A DNA stretch of 64,000 nucleotides from Candidatus Rifleibacteriota bacterium (GCA_015233155.1 JADFYG010000019.1:2416-66415); one strand, 5' to 3'; counted from the first letter of the stretch, positions 43,187 through 53,582 are shown. Program-made: numbers and translations. The notes: a model not told the origin generated them from the sequence alone.

Positions 43187-46100
43187 ATGGATAAAACACC
43201 CAACGAGCTGATTGCCAGTTTTGATGAATCTCTGTGGCGCCAGGGTATTGAAGCCCTGGCAATCGAACACACCCTGATTGCAGCCGAGACTCTCATTGGG
43301 TTATTGAGCGACATAATGTGGCGAAAGCGTGAGGCTGCAGCCAAGGCGCTCATAGAATGGGGAGTCGATATTGTTCCTCTCCTTTTGAATAGAGCTAATT
43401 CTCAGAATAAAGATGAACTTTATTGGGTTCTTTATGTTATTGGACATTTTGAGAATTCTCAAGGGCTAACGGTAGTTCAGAATTTTTTAAAGTCGCCGGA
43501 TGCAGAAATTCGCGGATATGCGATTCGTGCAATTACAATCTCTAAAGTTGTCTCTCGTGCGCGGATATTATATGAGCTATTGAATGATTCGAGTTGGGCG
43601 GTTCGAAAATTGGTATTTGAGCGATTGCTGACGTTTGGTCCCATCATTTTGGACGATCTTAGAGCAATGTTAGAAAAATCGAAAGATGATCCACTTCATT
43701 CCGTTGTGGCGCTTTTTTCCAATATAGGGGGCCTGGGAGTTATCGGGGAGTTGTTTCAACTCTATTCTGATGGCTCGTTTTCCATGAGATATTCCCTTAT
43801 TACATCTCTTGGGAATGACGATTCGAACGAAATTGTCGATTTTTTGATTCAGGCTCTTTCCGATCCGTCGTGGGTTATAAGAAAAAAGGCAGCTGAACTT
43901 CTTACTCTCATGGGAACCAAAGTATTTGAAAGACTGTCTGCGTGGTTTGGTCGCGGTGACTCTCTAATGAAGCATCAGATTGTCTGCATTATCGTGGATT
44001 TATTGGGAGATCGTGCTCTTCCATTATTGCGCAGACTTATCGGTAGCAACGAGCAGGAAAACCGAATTCTGGCCATTGAATCTTTGGGTCGTCTTCCTGG
44101 CGATGAATCTTCGCGAATCCTTATCAAATGCCTTGCCGATCCTCAAAGAATTGTAGCTGATTATGCATCGGATTGTCTGTCCCGTAAAGAAAAACTCAAT
44201 TTGGACCTCCTTCTCGAACATCTGAATACGGATGACGAGAATATGCGTTTTCTGGTCGTAAAGACCATTGGAAGTATTGGAGGATTAGCCCTTAATCCCA
44301 TAATTAGAATTCTCCAGGAAGGCGATAAACAAGAGCGACTCTTTCTTCTGGGAGTCCTTCAGAAGATTCATCCGAATGAGACACTCGTTGAGGCTTTGGT
44401 CGGCCTTTTGGCTGATCCGAACTGGCCTGTTCGCAATGCTGCCGCAAATTGTTTAAAAGCGTTTGGCGAGAACGCAGTTTCCAGCGTTGTCCAGGTGCTT
44501 AGTTCCTCCAATGAAGACACGGCTTTTTGGGCAAAAAAAGTTTTGCTGTCAATGGGGGTATCAGCTGTCGTTGAATTGACGCGAATACTTCGCGATGGAA
44601 CGGATGTCACGATTCTGCCACATATTGTTTCCGCATTGCTTGCAATTGGCCATTCCGATGCTGTTCCTGCAGTTCTTCAGTTTTTTGAAAAGAGTGATGA
44701 CAATCGAGTTCAAGCAGTTATTGACGGAATTTTAGAAATTTCTTCACGCGAAGTTGTGGAAACTATTCTCAATTTTCTAAATCACCCTGATGATCGGGTT
44801 GTCTTTTTGCTTTCCCAACTGCTCAGCAAGGTTCAAAAACCCGGTCTTCGGAGAACGGTTCTTCTGGGAATAAGCCATCCCGAGGAACGTTGTCGTTTTG
44901 CTGTTCTTGAAGCGATAAACAAATGGAAACAACTAGATGAAACAGAGTTGAAGAGCCTTGTTCGTCAGCTGGAGGTAGAAAAAAATCCACGAACGATCAA
45001 AAGCGTGGTCAGAATATTAAGCTCATACCCTCTCCCGAATATTCTTGAGGAAATGAAGTTGTTTTTGACGAATCTTGAACCAGAACTCATGCTTGATCTC
45101 ATGCTTGAAATTGCCATGGCAGAACGTCCGCAGGCAAATATGATGCTGGCCGAACTGCTCAAAGCCCGTTCGCACTCACTTCGAGAGACAGATGTTGAGC
45201 GCGTTGGAAAAATATTGGGCTTGATTTTCCGTTCGAGACCGGAAGGAATTATTCAGGGACTCAGTTCACCCATAATGGCCTATCGTTTTTGCAGTGTTGT
45301 TGCACTTGAACAGATAGAAGAAAAGCGAATTGCCTTCTCTCTTATGGACAATCTTCGGGCGACGGAAGATCCCAAAATTGTCAAACGCGCGGTAAAAATT
45401 CTGACAAAGCACTTTTTCTCTGAAGATTTTCGTTTAAAGGGTGCGGTAACGGATTATTTGCTTAACCTTGGAATAATTATCTGTGAGCCAGTGTGCGAAA
45501 TAATTGCGGAATTGGAAAACGAGATTGACAGAAAATCGCTGATTGATCTTATTGAAAGTGTCGGTGGGAAAGTCGACGCCAGTGTTTTGCGTAAAAAGAG
45601 TGACTCGAAAGTAGTCATTTCCGATGCTGTTCTTGATGATGTGCTTGATCGAAGAAAGCGAGCGGTAGAAGACCTGGAAAAATACGACAAGATTATTCAG
45701 ACGTCTCATACTCAGGAACTGACTATCATGTTCACGGATGTGAAGGGCTACACGGCATTCAGTTCTAAAGCGTCCCTCTCAGAAGTCATGTCCATGCTTA
45801 AACAGCACGACGAAATTCTCTTGCCTGTGATCGAAAAATACTCGGGGCGTGTTTTGAAAAAAATAGGCGACGCTTTTCTCGTGATATTCGAGGTTCCACG
45901 GGAGGCATTGCTGTCTGCGATTGAGGTTCAGCGAAAGCTTAAGGAATACAATGAAACTGTCCCGGATGAGAGGCGACTGGCTGTTCGAGTTGCTATTAAC
46001 ACCGGGCCAGTTATTCGCCGAGAAAACGATGTTTTTGGAGATGCGGTTAATGTTGCCTCACGTCTTGAGGGAATTGCAGATGCCCAGGAGATCGTCATCT

Positions 46101-46213
46101 CTGAATCTACCTTCAAACTTGTAGATTCAGGAGTATTCGAAATAACTCCTTTTGGAGACCACCGTCTAAAGGGGTTGGATAAACCCGTGAAGACATTTAA
46201 GGTAATCTGGTAG
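43187..46213 (+). CDS. HEAT-repeat protein fused to a complete class III adenylate cyclase domain
   Basis: 1008 residues. About 1-780 are HEAT-type repeats of paired helices (for example LLSDIMWRKREAAAKALIEW and LADPNWPVRNAAANCLKAF); about 845-1000 are a class III cyclase. The active-site set is intact: metal Asp D851 (FTDVKGY) and D895 (IGDAFLV), adenine-specifying Lys892 and Asp948, ribose Asn955 and transition-state Arg959 (NVASR). The Lys/Asp pair predicts ATP as substrate and cyclic AMP as product. No membrane segment is visible, so it is soluble. The HEAT solenoid would be the sensor or scaffold. It is convergent with a HEAT-PilT gene, and the two are the only such proteins in the window. 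The other two cyclases in the window are the membrane pair at 12968-17988. Confidence 0.88.
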   Translation: MDKTPNELIASFDESLWRQGIEALAIEHTLIAAETLIGLLSDIMWRKREAAAKALIEWGVDIVPLLLNRANSQNKDELYWVLYVIGHFENSQGLTVVQNFLKSPDAEIRGYAIRAITISKVVSRARILYELLNDSSWAVRKLVFERLLTFGPIILDDLRAMLEKSKDDPLHSVVALFSNIGGLGVIGELFQLYSDGSFSMRYSLITSLGNDDSNEIVDFLIQALSDPSWVIRKKAAELLTLMGTKVFERLSAWFGRGDSLMKHQIVCIIVDLLGDRALPLLRRLIGSNEQENRILAIESLGRLPGDESSRILIKCLADPQRIVADYASDCLSRKEKLNLDLLLEHLNTDDENMRFLVVKTIGSIGGLALNPIIRILQEGDKQERLFLLGVLQKIHPNETLVEALVGLLADPNWPVRNAAANCLKAFGENAVSSVVQVLSSSNEDTAFWAKKVLLSMGVSAVVELTRILRDGTDVTILPHIVSALLAIGHSDAVPAVLQFFEKSDDNRVQAVIDGILEISSREVVETILNFLNHPDDRVVFLLSQLLSKVQKPGLRRTVLLGISHPEERCRFAVLEAINKWKQLDETELKSLVRQLEVEKNPRTIKSVVRILSSYPLPNILEEMKLFLTNLEPELMLDLMLEIAMAERPQANMMLAELLKARSHSLRETDVERVGKILGLIFRSRPEGIIQGLSSPIMAYRFCSVVALEQIEEKRIAFSLMDNLRATEDPKIVKRAVKILTKHFFSEDFRLKGAVTDYLLNLGIIICEPVCEIIAELENEIDRKSLIDLIESVGGKVDASVLRKKSDSKVVISDAVLDDVLDRRKRAVEDLEKYDKIIQTSHTQELTIMFTDVKGYTAFSSKASLSEVMSMLKQHDEILLPVIEKYSGRVLKKIGDAFLVIFEVPREALLSAIEVQRKLKEYNETVPDERRLAVRVAINTGPVIRRENDVFGDAVNVASRLEGIADAQEIVISESTFKLVDSGVFEITPFGDHRLKGLDKPVKTFKVIW

Positions 46214-46325
46214 TTGATTTACTGATTGTCTCTGCGAATAGTTTTGCTGCAGGTAATCCGCAAACGATAATATGCAATAAATATCGTTACGTAATAAATT
46301 GATGTCGTAAACAGAAAAAAAGATC

Positions 46326-46347
46326 AGAGTTTCCCGGACTCTTTTTT
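46326..46347 (+). terminator. weak terminator candidate after the HEAT-cyclase gene
   Basis: AGAGT (46326-46330) pairs with ACTCT (46338-46342) around loop TTCCCGG, followed by TTTTT. The 5-base stem is short. The end of the convergent gene overlaps it. Confidence 0.35.
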
Positions 46348-49138
46348 ACCGGGACTTTGTCGGTTCTTTTACTTCCGATTTTTGAGAGGGCGTCGATTTT
46401 CCAGTTCCAGGGTGGCCGCCAGTGGAGCTGTGGGGCTTGTCTGTAGTTCCGGTTCCCATTCTTTCCTGGACTCGCTTTTCGAATGTCTTTTTGTCTTCTG
46501 CATTTTTATAGGCGTCATCGAAAGTGATCTTTTTTCGGATAACCAGTTCTTCAAGACACATGTCCATGGTTATCATGCCGTCACCTCGACTCGTTTGCAT
46601 GACCGAAATGAGTTGATCGATCTTATCTTCCTTCACGCAGCGGCGAACCGGAGTGCTGCCGATCAAAACTTCATACGCAAGGACGCGACCTGCGGAAAGA
46701 TATGCAGGAATAAGTCTTTGTGAAAGTATGGCGCGAAGAGTTCCGGCTAGTTGCATCCGAACGGTATGTTGTTGGTCGCCAGGGAAAGCGCCGATTACAC
46801 GATGAATAGATTCGTACGCATTGATGGTGTGCAACGTGGAAAAGACAAGATGGCCGGTTTCGGCCGCGGTAATCGCCAGATGCATGGTCTCAAGATCGCG
46901 CATTTCTCCAACCAGAATGACGTCCGGGTCTTCTCGGAGGGCGCTTCTTAAAGCATTGGAAAAATCCAGCGTATTGGTACCCAGTTCGCGTTGTGTGACA
47001 ACGCAACGTTTGTGAGGATGGACGAATTCAATTGGGTCTTCTATGGTTATTATGTGATCGTAACGACTGCGATTTATGTGATCGATCATGGCGGCTAGAG
47101 TTGTGGATTTTCCGGAACCTGTCGAACCTGTGACAAGAATCAGTCCGGAACGATGGTTGCAGACTTTCGCCATTATTTCCCGGTCCAGGGAGAGCTCGTC
47201 GAAGGTTGGCACGACATTTGGAATGATACGAAATACTCCCGCAGTTCCATTTTTTTGAACAAAAACATTTGCCCTGAAGCGCGCACAATCAGCTATTTCA
47301 AAAGAAAAGTCCAGTTCCATTCTTTTTATGAAAATTTCTTTTTGTGCGTCATTCAATAAAGAGTAGAGAAGATACCTGCTTTTTTCTGGAGTTATGGTTT
47401 CAAATGTCGTTCTAACCAATTCTCCATGAATACGAATACTTGGCGGAAGACCAATGCTAATATGCAGATCAGAGCCACCCTCTTCGTGAAGATAATAGAA
47501 CAATTCTTTTATATCGGAGATGTTTTCTTTGTTGTATTTTCTGGTGAGTATACGTGCTTCAACGTTTTCTGGCTGGAGGCTTTCGAACGTGATTTTTTCT
47601 TTTTTAAGCACTGAGTCGATTTGATCACCTGAAAGTTTGCTTGTAAGAGAAATGACTTTGTCTTTTTCGAAATCTGTTCCTTGTTCGAATAGAGTTAAAA
47701 AACTTTGAACTCCCGGATAATCCCGACGCTTCAGGATTTCTTTGGACCACCATGCCACGTCTGAATTCCTATCCATTGTGGCCATAATCAAGTCTTTAAT
47801 AAAAGCATTGCGCGAATGTTTGGAGAGGTTCTCGACGATAGTATGCCGGATCGAGATGTTCTTGTCATCGAGTTTGAGCAGAATTAGTCCTGCTATAAGG
47901 TCGAATTTTTGCAATTTAGATATCGATTCGATTGCGCAGGTGCGAATCAATGTATTCTTCGAATTGTCGATCAAGAAAAGTAATGGGCGCAAAGCATCCT
48001 TTGAACCAATCTCTCCTATTACTTTCAAGACCGGAATGATCAGTTTTTCGTCTTCACTGTCCAGGCATGCCAGCAATGGGTCGAGTGCGTGGACCCCAAG
48101 ACGGACAAGTATCTTGACCGTGTATTCCTGGATAAAAACCGAATCATCTTTCAGGAAGTCGATAAGATCTCTGACTACAAGTGACTCACGCACTTCCGCG
48201 AGGGCAGTTAGAAGGTAGTATTTTGTCTCCTGGGAAAAGGGGCCGAAAAAGTCTGAAAGTTCTTTCATTACGTCCAAGCCAAGAACGCGCCCCATAAGAA
48301 TTACAATTGCCTGCTGAGTATCCTGATTTGCAGTAGGGAAAATAGACAGAAGGGGGCGGACCACATCGCGCCCCCAATTTGTCAAAGCCTTGATAGATTC
48401 TTCTCTTACGAGCATGGAGGGGTCTTCCAGAAGGCCAATCAGCGTTGTCAATGAAGCTTCACTGCGGATTTCTCCGAAACCTGCGCATAGATATGGTCGC
48501 ATGACACCGTTCGTGTCGGCCATAACCATGCGTTGGAAAAGAGAAAATGCCTTTTCTTTAAGAATCAATGGAATGATTTTTATACAGTCGTATTTTTGTC
48601 GACTTGGGCAGTTTGCAAAGAATTCCTGGATAATCTGGTAGATAGCGTCCCCTTGCTCTATCAGGATCTTCTTTGCCTGTTTTCGAACAATCCAGCTGGG
48701 ATCGCTGATTTTTCCGAGGAGGCACAAGATTACGGTTTTGTCTGGCTTTTTCCCTAGAGATTCCAGGACAAATTTTCGGATTTCATCATTTTCCCGACTG
48801 TCAGCTATTTCCAGGAGTTCTGTCTGGGTAAGCAGACCGAGCTCAACGAGCATGTAATGTGCCCAAAAACGTACCGTCGTATCGCTGGAAAGACGAACGG
48901 CAGGAAGAATGTCTTTAAGAATACTTGGATAATTGCAGGCTACCTGCACAGTTTTTTTCTGAATGGTTTCAAAGCGCGAAGAAAGGGCCAGTGGAAGGAT
49001 TGTTGCAATAACCTTGCGTTGTTTCTCGGCGTTTTGAGATTGTAGCAGGGAACTCAGCTTGTCGATAGCTGTCTCGTTATCGAGATAATCAGAAGATCGA
49101 AGCTTGTCTTGCAGACTGAGCAGGATTTCCTCGATCAT
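46346..49138 (-). CDS. HEAT-repeat protein fused to a PilT-type ATPase
   Basis: 930 residues. About 1-530 form HEAT-type repeats (for example LISPVL-like alternations and VREESIKALTNWGRDVVRPL). From about 545 to 890 is a complete PilT-family retraction ATPase: an N-domain starting near EEGGSDLHISIG, then Walker A (SGSGKS equivalent GSTGSGKST, Lys677), Asp box TIEDPIEF, Walker B ILVGEMRDLET and His box TGHLVFSTLHT. PilT depolymerises type IV pili as a hexameric motor, giving twitching or surface motility. Typical PilT proteins are under 400 residues and lack HEAT domains. The tail is a Ser/Thr/Gly-rich linker of low complexity. The HEAT half may sense a ligand or tether the motor. Confidence 0.88.
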   Translation of the reverse strand: MIEEILLSLQDKLRSSDYLDNETAIDKLSSLLQSQNAEKQRKVIATILPLALSSRFETIQKKTVQVACNYPSILKDILPAVRLSSDTTVRFWAHYMLVELGLLTQTELLEIADSRENDEIRKFVLESLGKKPDKTVILCLLGKISDPSWIVRKQAKKILIEQGDAIYQIIQEFFANCPSRQKYDCIKIIPLILKEKAFSLFQRMVMADTNGVMRPYLCAGFGEIRSEASLTTLIGLLEDPSMLVREESIKALTNWGRDVVRPLLSIFPTANQDTQQAIVILMGRVLGLDVMKELSDFFGPFSQETKYYLLTALAEVRESLVVRDLIDFLKDDSVFIQEYTVKILVRLGVHALDPLLACLDSEDEKLIIPVLKVIGEIGSKDALRPLLFLIDNSKNTLIRTCAIESISKLQKFDLIAGLILLKLDDKNISIRHTIVENLSKHSRNAFIKDLIMATMDRNSDVAWWSKEILKRRDYPGVQSFLTLFEQGTDFEKDKVISLTSKLSGDQIDSVLKKEKITFESLQPENVEARILTRKYNKENISDIKELFYYLHEEGGSDLHISIGLPPSIRIHGELVRTTFETITPEKSRYLLYSLLNDAQKEIFIKRMELDFSFEIADCARFRANVFVQKNGTAGVFRIIPNVVPTFDELSLDREIMAKVCNHRSGLILVTGSTGSGKSTTLAAMIDHINRSRYDHIITIEDPIEFVHPHKRCVVTQRELGTNTLDFSNALRSALREDPDVILVGEMRDLETMHLAITAAETGHLVFSTLHTINAYESIHRVIGAFPGDQQHTVRMQLAGTLRAILSQRLIPAYLSAGRVLAYEVLIGSTPVRRCVKEDKIDQLISVMQTSRGDGMITMDMCLEELVIRKKITFDDAYKNAEDKKTFEKRVQERMGTGTTDKPHSSTGGHPGTGKSTPSQKSEVKEPTKSR

Positions 49139-49205
49139 CGCTCTAATACCATCATTGAGTAGTTTCTCCTGTTGAAAAGCATATTAGTGCAAATTCATTT
49201 GCAAA

Positions 49206-50654
49206 TCAGACCCGCTCCATATTCTCCTTAATCATTGCTCCTTTTAGTTCCCGGAGGGTCTTTGAGAAGCCTACACGATAACTGTGAGGATTCGTAAGGC
49301 GACGATGAGTCGAATGGAGCGAATCGAGTTGAGCCTTTGTGCGTGCACGGATCTTCTGTATATCTGTATGGGGAAGGAGTCTTTTTCCTTTTGCAAAAAC
49401 TGTCACTAGAAGAGACTCAATCCTGTGGATGGTGTCAATCCTGGAAAATTTATATTCTATCTGAGGATGATGAATGACAACTGAAGTATCTGATGGGGGA
49501 GGTTCATTCGAAAGCGCCATCACGTCTGCGATCATATTAGCATTGCAGTCAAAAATACGATATACAGCTTTTTCGCCGGGAGTTGTCGTTTTTTCGACAT
49601 TTTGAGAAATCTTAATACGCGGTCTCATTTCTCCTCTTTCATCGGCCAGAGCGACGAGTTTGTAAACACCGCCAAGCGCGGAATCTGGTGCGGCTGTTAC
49701 GAGTTTGGTTCCAACTCCCCAGATATCTATTTTTGAACCTTGATGTCTAAGGGCCTCGACGATCCATTCGTCGAGATCATTTGACGCGACGATCTTGACA
49801 TCGTGGAGACCGGCCTCATTCAGCATTTGGCGTGCCTCAATACTCAAATAAGCCAGATCTCCTGAGTCAAGGCGGATCCCCATGAGAGAGTGCCCCTGAG
49901 ATTTCATTTCCTTGCCGACAGTTATTGCATGAGGAATTCCTTCGCGAAGCGTGTCGAATGTATCTACGAGGAAAATGGACTTGTTGGGGTATATTTTTGC
50001 ATATGCCCGGAATGCGGTGAGCTCATCTGGATGGGCCATAATCCAGGAGTGGGCCATGGTTCCGCTTACGGGAATTCCGAATTCTTTTCCGGCCAGAATA
50101 TTCGAGGTCGCTTCACACCCCCCAATATAGGCGGCTCGTGTTGCGGACATGCCACCATTGGGGCCTTGTGCGCGTCGAAGACCGAATTCTATCACAGGGG
50201 CGCGGTCGGACGATTCCCATATACGAGCCGCTTTGGTAGCGATCAGCGTCTGAAAATTTACAATGTTGAGCAGTGCTGTTTCCAGAAACTGAGCTTCCAG
50301 AAGTGTTCCGCGTACTTGCAGTATAGGTTCAAAGGGAAAAACGAGAGTTCCCTCCGGGAGTGCATTGATTTCCCCGGTAAATCGGAATTCAGAAAGTTGT
50401 TCCAGAAATTTTACGGGAAAAAGATTTAGTGAGGCAAGATAGTCGATGTCTTCTCGTGAAAAACGTAAGTTTGCAACATAATCGAGAGCATCTTCCAGAC
50501 CTGCTGCGACAGCGTAGCCGCCGCCGAATGGTAACTGTCGGAAAAACAGATCGAAACAGGCCATTCGATCAGCAATTCCAGCTTCGACATATCCGTTCAT
50601 CATTGTTAACTGGTATAAATCGGTTAACAAAGCAGTATTTGTTGTCAAGGTCAT
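49206..50654 (-). CDS. pncB: nicotinate phosphoribosyltransferase
   Basis: 482 residues, the normal length for this family. It starts MTLTTNTALLTDLYQLTMMNGYV. Family blocks include GLRRAQGPNGGMSATRAAYIGGC, the phosphate-binding and phosphorylated His region with H202 (GTMAHSWIM), and LDSGDLAYLS. The enzyme converts nicotinate and PRPP, driven by ATP, to nicotinate mononucleotide in the NAD salvage pathway. It shares a divergent intergenic region with rpsB and is followed by the HEAT-PilT gene 67 bases on. Confidence 0.93.
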   Translation of the reverse strand: MTLTTNTALLTDLYQLTMMNGYVEAGIADRMACFDLFFRQLPFGGGYAVAAGLEDALDYVANLRFSREDIDYLASLNLFPVKFLEQLSEFRFTGEINALPEGTLVFPFEPILQVRGTLLEAQFLETALLNIVNFQTLIATKAARIWESSDRAPVIEFGLRRAQGPNGGMSATRAAYIGGCEATSNILAGKEFGIPVSGTMAHSWIMAHPDELTAFRAYAKIYPNKSIFLVDTFDTLREGIPHAITVGKEMKSQGHSLMGIRLDSGDLAYLSIEARQMLNEAGLHDVKIVASNDLDEWIVEALRHQGSKIDIWGVGTKLVTAAPDSALGGVYKLVALADERGEMRPRIKISQNVEKTTTPGEKAVYRIFDCNANMIADVMALSNEPPPSDTSVVIHHPQIEYKFSRIDTIHRIESLLVTVFAKGKRLLPHTDIQKIRARTKAQLDSLHSTHRRLTNPHSYRVGFSKTLRELKGAMIKENMERV

Positions 50655-50692
50655 TGCTTAGTGGCCTCGCTTGTTAAATGGTCATATTGATT

Positions 50693-50722
50693 ATTAAATT
50701 CTAACATACCTTTTGCCTGCAA
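50693..50722 (-). promoter_or_regulatory. possible promoter of pncB
   Basis: Minus-strand TTGCAG (50717-50722), 18-base spacer, TTTAAT (50693-50698), about 40 bases upstream of the pncB start. A moderate match. Confidence 0.4.
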
Positions 50723-50766
50723 TGACGAATTCGGCATACTTTTTCTGAACACAAGTTTCACTTTCC

Positions 50767-50795
50767 TTGACGACGCTCGGTAAATGCGATAAAAT
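50767..50795 (+). promoter_or_regulatory. sigma-70-type promoter of the rpsB operon
   Basis: TTGACG (50767-50772), 17-base spacer, TAAAAT (50790-50795). This would start transcription around 50802, 50 bases before rpsB. Confidence 0.75.
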
Positions 50796-50852
50796 AGCTA
50801 TCTATCCCCGCCCATGGAACATGGGCTGAATTTTAACTGGAGGTACACGACA

Positions 50853-51674
50853 ATGGCGTTGGTTTCCATGAAGAGTTTGCTTGAGGCTGGTGTTCACTTT
50901 GGGCATCAGACCCGGCGTTGGAATCCGAAGATGGCGAAGTATATTTTTACGAGCCGTAACGGAATCTACATCATCGACCTGCAGAAGACGACAAAGCTCT
51001 TGGATGAAGCCTGTGAGTTTGTTCGAAGCGTTGTACGCGAGGGAAAGCCGATTTTGATGGTTTCCACCAAGCGACAGGCCCAGGATATCATCAAAGCCGA
51101 GGCTGAGCGCTGTGGTATGTTCTACATCAATTATCGCTGGCTCGGTGGCATGTTGACCAACCACGTGACCATTCAGAAACGTATTTCCCGCCTCAAGGAG
51201 CTGGACGAGCTTATTGATAGCGGGAAAATCGAGTCTTACCCCAAAAAGGAAGCTTCTTCCATGCGCAAGGAACGCGAGAAGCTTAGTCGTGCTCTTGGTG
51301 GAATCAAGAACATGAAGGGGATGCCCGGCGCGATTTTTGTCATTGATCCGCATAAGGAAGCTATTGCTGTTGCCGAAGCGCGTAAGGTTGGCGTTCCTAT
51401 TGTTGCCGTTGTAGATACGAATTGTGATCCAGATCAGATCGACTACGTCATTCCTGGTAATGACGATGCTATTCGTGCTGTAAAGCTGGTGACCAGTCTT
51501 ATCGCTGATGCTGCAATGGAGGCTCTGGAAGGGAAATCCTTTGACGAGGCTCAGGCGCATGCGAGTGATGAAGCGGCCATGACCGCTGCTGCCGCGGCTG
51601 CTACACCTGCGGAAGCCTTTGTTCAGAAGGTTGTCCCTGTTGAAGAAGCTGGGGAAAAACTCGTTATTGGTTGA
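50853..51674 (+). CDS. rpsB: 30S ribosomal protein S2
   Basis: 273 residues starting at ATG 50853, with GGAGG nine bases upstream; an earlier in-frame ATG at 50814 would overlap the promoter transcript start and is rejected. The family opening [21 protein letters not shown] and the motif [19 protein letters not shown] are present. S2 binds the 30S head and neck and is needed for docking S1. An Ala/Glu-rich C-terminal tail extends beyond the core. First of the conserved rpsB-tsf-pyrH-frr block. Confidence 0.96.
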   Translation: MALVSMKSLLEAGVHFGHQTRRWNPKMAKYIFTSRNGIYIIDLQKTTKLLDEACEFVRSVVREGKPILMVSTKRQAQDIIKAEAERCGMFYINYRWLGGMLTNHVTIQKRISRLKELDELIDSGKIESYPKKEASSMRKEREKLSRALGGIKNMKGMPGAIFVIDPHKEAIAVAEARKVGVPIVAVVDTNCDPDQIDYVIPGNDDAIRAVKLVTSLIADAAMEALEGKSFDEAQAHASDEAAMTAAAAAATPAEAFVQKVVPVEEAGEKLVIG

Positions 51675-51835
51675 TTTCTGTTTCCGGCGTCCCGCGCGAG
51701 ACGTGATGGCGGACTGATTGTTCGTTTTGTGGAGCGCGGTGGCGCAGGGCAGACAACGTGTTTTGCCTGACTGGCTAACTCGTAGAGGATGATTTCCTCT
51801 TCGCATTATTCTGAAAAACAAAAGGTGAAAAAGTT

Positions 51836-52786
51836 ATGACAATTTCCGCCGAAATGGTTCGCGAACTGCGTGAAAAAACTGGCGCTGGCATGATGAAATG
51901 CAAAGAGGCGCTAAAGGATTGCAACGGTGATCTCGAAAAAGCGGTCGATCATCTTCGCAAAAAGGGCCTTGCTTCTGCCGATGGCAAATCGGGACGTGCA
52001 ACTTCTCAGGGGCTCGTCATGGTAGCTCTCAGCTCTGATCAGCGCACCGCTGCTGTAATGGAGATCAATTGCGAGACAGACTTTGTAGCCCGCAATGAGC
52101 AGTTCCGCGAATTTGCTCAGTCTGTGATCAATGTGGCTCTCGCCAATAAGGGTATTCATTCCGTCGCAGATCTGGAACTCGCTTCTTTAAGCGGTGGTCA
52201 GAAAATTGAAGAAGCTCGCAAGGCTTTGATTGCAAAATTTGGAGAAAACATGAAGTTCGGTCGCGTCGACCGTCTTGAGATCCCTTCGGGGAAACATGGC
52301 ATCCTGGACACATATATTCACGGAGAGGGCTCGATTGGAGTGGTTGTGCAGGTCGAGTGTGAAAATCCGAAAGGAGTTCAGGCTCCTGAGATCAAATCAT
52401 TTGCGCATGAAGTCGCGCTTCAAGTAGCCGCGATGAAGCCGCAGTATGTGAATCGTTCTGAAGTCGCCCCTGATGTAGTTGCCCGCGAGAAGGATGTCGT
52501 CATGGGACAGATCAAGAACGACCCCAAGAATGCAGGCAAGCCCGAGAATATCATGCAGAAAATCGTTGAAGGTCGTATCGACAAATTCTATAAAGAATCA
52601 TGCCTTGCTGAGCAACTGTATGTTAAGGATGATTCCAAGACCATTCTTGCCCTCTCTGAAGAAATTGGCAAAAAAATCGGGACCAAGGTCATGGTTACCG
52701 CTTTCCGCCGCTGGATGGTCGGGGAAAAAACGGCTTCACCTGTTGCTCATGCAGAAACTTCATGCGCCTGTGCCTGTGCAGAATGA
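51836..52786 (+). CDS. tsf: elongation factor Ts
   Basis: 316 residues opening with TISAEMVRELREKTGAGMMK, the EF-Ts signature that contains the UBA-like N-domain, with the core domain and the ENPKGVQAPEIK and MKPQYVNR blocks afterward. EF-Ts regenerates EF-Tu-GTP. The last residues are Ala/Cys-rich (ACACAE), an odd but minor feature. 161 bases separate it from rpsB; the gap carries no gene and only weak hairpins. Confidence 0.95.
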   Translation: MTISAEMVRELREKTGAGMMKCKEALKDCNGDLEKAVDHLRKKGLASADGKSGRATSQGLVMVALSSDQRTAAVMEINCETDFVARNEQFREFAQSVINVALANKGIHSVADLELASLSGGQKIEEARKALIAKFGENMKFGRVDRLEIPSGKHGILDTYIHGEGSIGVVVQVECENPKGVQAPEIKSFAHEVALQVAAMKPQYVNRSEVAPDVVAREKDVVMGQIKNDPKNAGKPENIMQKIVEGRIDKFYKESCLAEQLYVKDDSKTILALSEEIGKKIGTKVMVTAFRRWMVGEKTASPVAHAETSCACACAE

Positions 52787-52829
52787 GGTTGTCTTGGAAG
52801 GTGAATAAATCAGGGTTGGAGATGCTGTA

Positions 52830-53582
52830 ATGTCCTCCAATCCTGTTTCTTCCCTGGTTTATAAGCATCCTCTTCTGAAGCTGAGCGGTGAGATGCTTGG
52901 TGGTGAGTCCGGCTTTGGATATCATCGTCAGAGTCTTGAAGAGTATGCCCGTGGCGTTGCCAAATTAGTTCAAAATGGGATTACCCCTGCCCTTGTTTTG
53001 GGTGGGGGTAATTTCTTTCGCGGAGCCAGGGGACATTTGCCAGCATTGAAGCGGCATCACGGTGATTTCATCGGGATGCTCTCGACGGTCATGAATGCAC
53101 TTTGTTTTGCTGATCATCTATTGGATTGTGGTGTGCGTTGCGAAGTTTTTTCGGCAGTCGAGATGCCTCGAATATGTAAGCTCTATGATATCGATATGGC
53201 GCGTCGTGCGCTTGATACTAATACTGTCTGCATTTTTGCCGGTGGCACCGGAAATCCCTATTTCAGCACTGATACCGCAGCTGCTCTTCGAGCTGTTGAA
53301 GTAGGATGTGACGTGCTGATAAAGGCGACGAAGGTCGATGGGGTTTATGATGATGATCCTCGCAAGAATCCGATGGCGAAAAAATTTGACTGGATCAGCT
53401 ACGGAGAAGTTCTTGCCAGGAATCTCGGAGTCATGGATCTAATGGCCATTGCTCTATGTCGTGAAAACAGGATGCCTCTTCTTGTCTTGTCATTAGCTGA
53501 ATCCGATAGTGTATTACGGGCTTGTCGCGGAGAAAACATTGGAACTCGTGTAATGGAAGATTCTCCGGGCGTTGTTTTGTAG
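52830..53582 (+). CDS. pyrH: uridylate kinase (UMP kinase)
   Basis: 250 residues of the amino-acid kinase fold: a KLSGE opening motif, VLGGGNFFRGARG phosphate loop, then FAGGTGNPYFSTDTAAALRA and KATKVDGVYDDDP. It phosphorylates UMP to UDP with ATP. The N-terminus is slightly longer than usual and lacks the usual YKRVLLKLSGE run before the motif. Ribosome-binding GGAG eight bases upstream. It follows tsf by 43 bases. Confidence 0.95.
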   Translation: MSSNPVSSLVYKHPLLKLSGEMLGGESGFGYHRQSLEEYARGVAKLVQNGITPALVLGGGNFFRGARGHLPALKRHHGDFIGMLSTVMNALCFADHLLDCGVRCEVFSAVEMPRICKLYDIDMARRALDTNTVCIFAGGTGNPYFSTDTAAALRAVEVGCDVLIKATKVDGVYDDDPRKNPMAKKFDWISYGEVLARNLGVMDLMAIALCRENRMPLLVLSLAESDSVLRACRGENIGTRVMEDSPGVVL

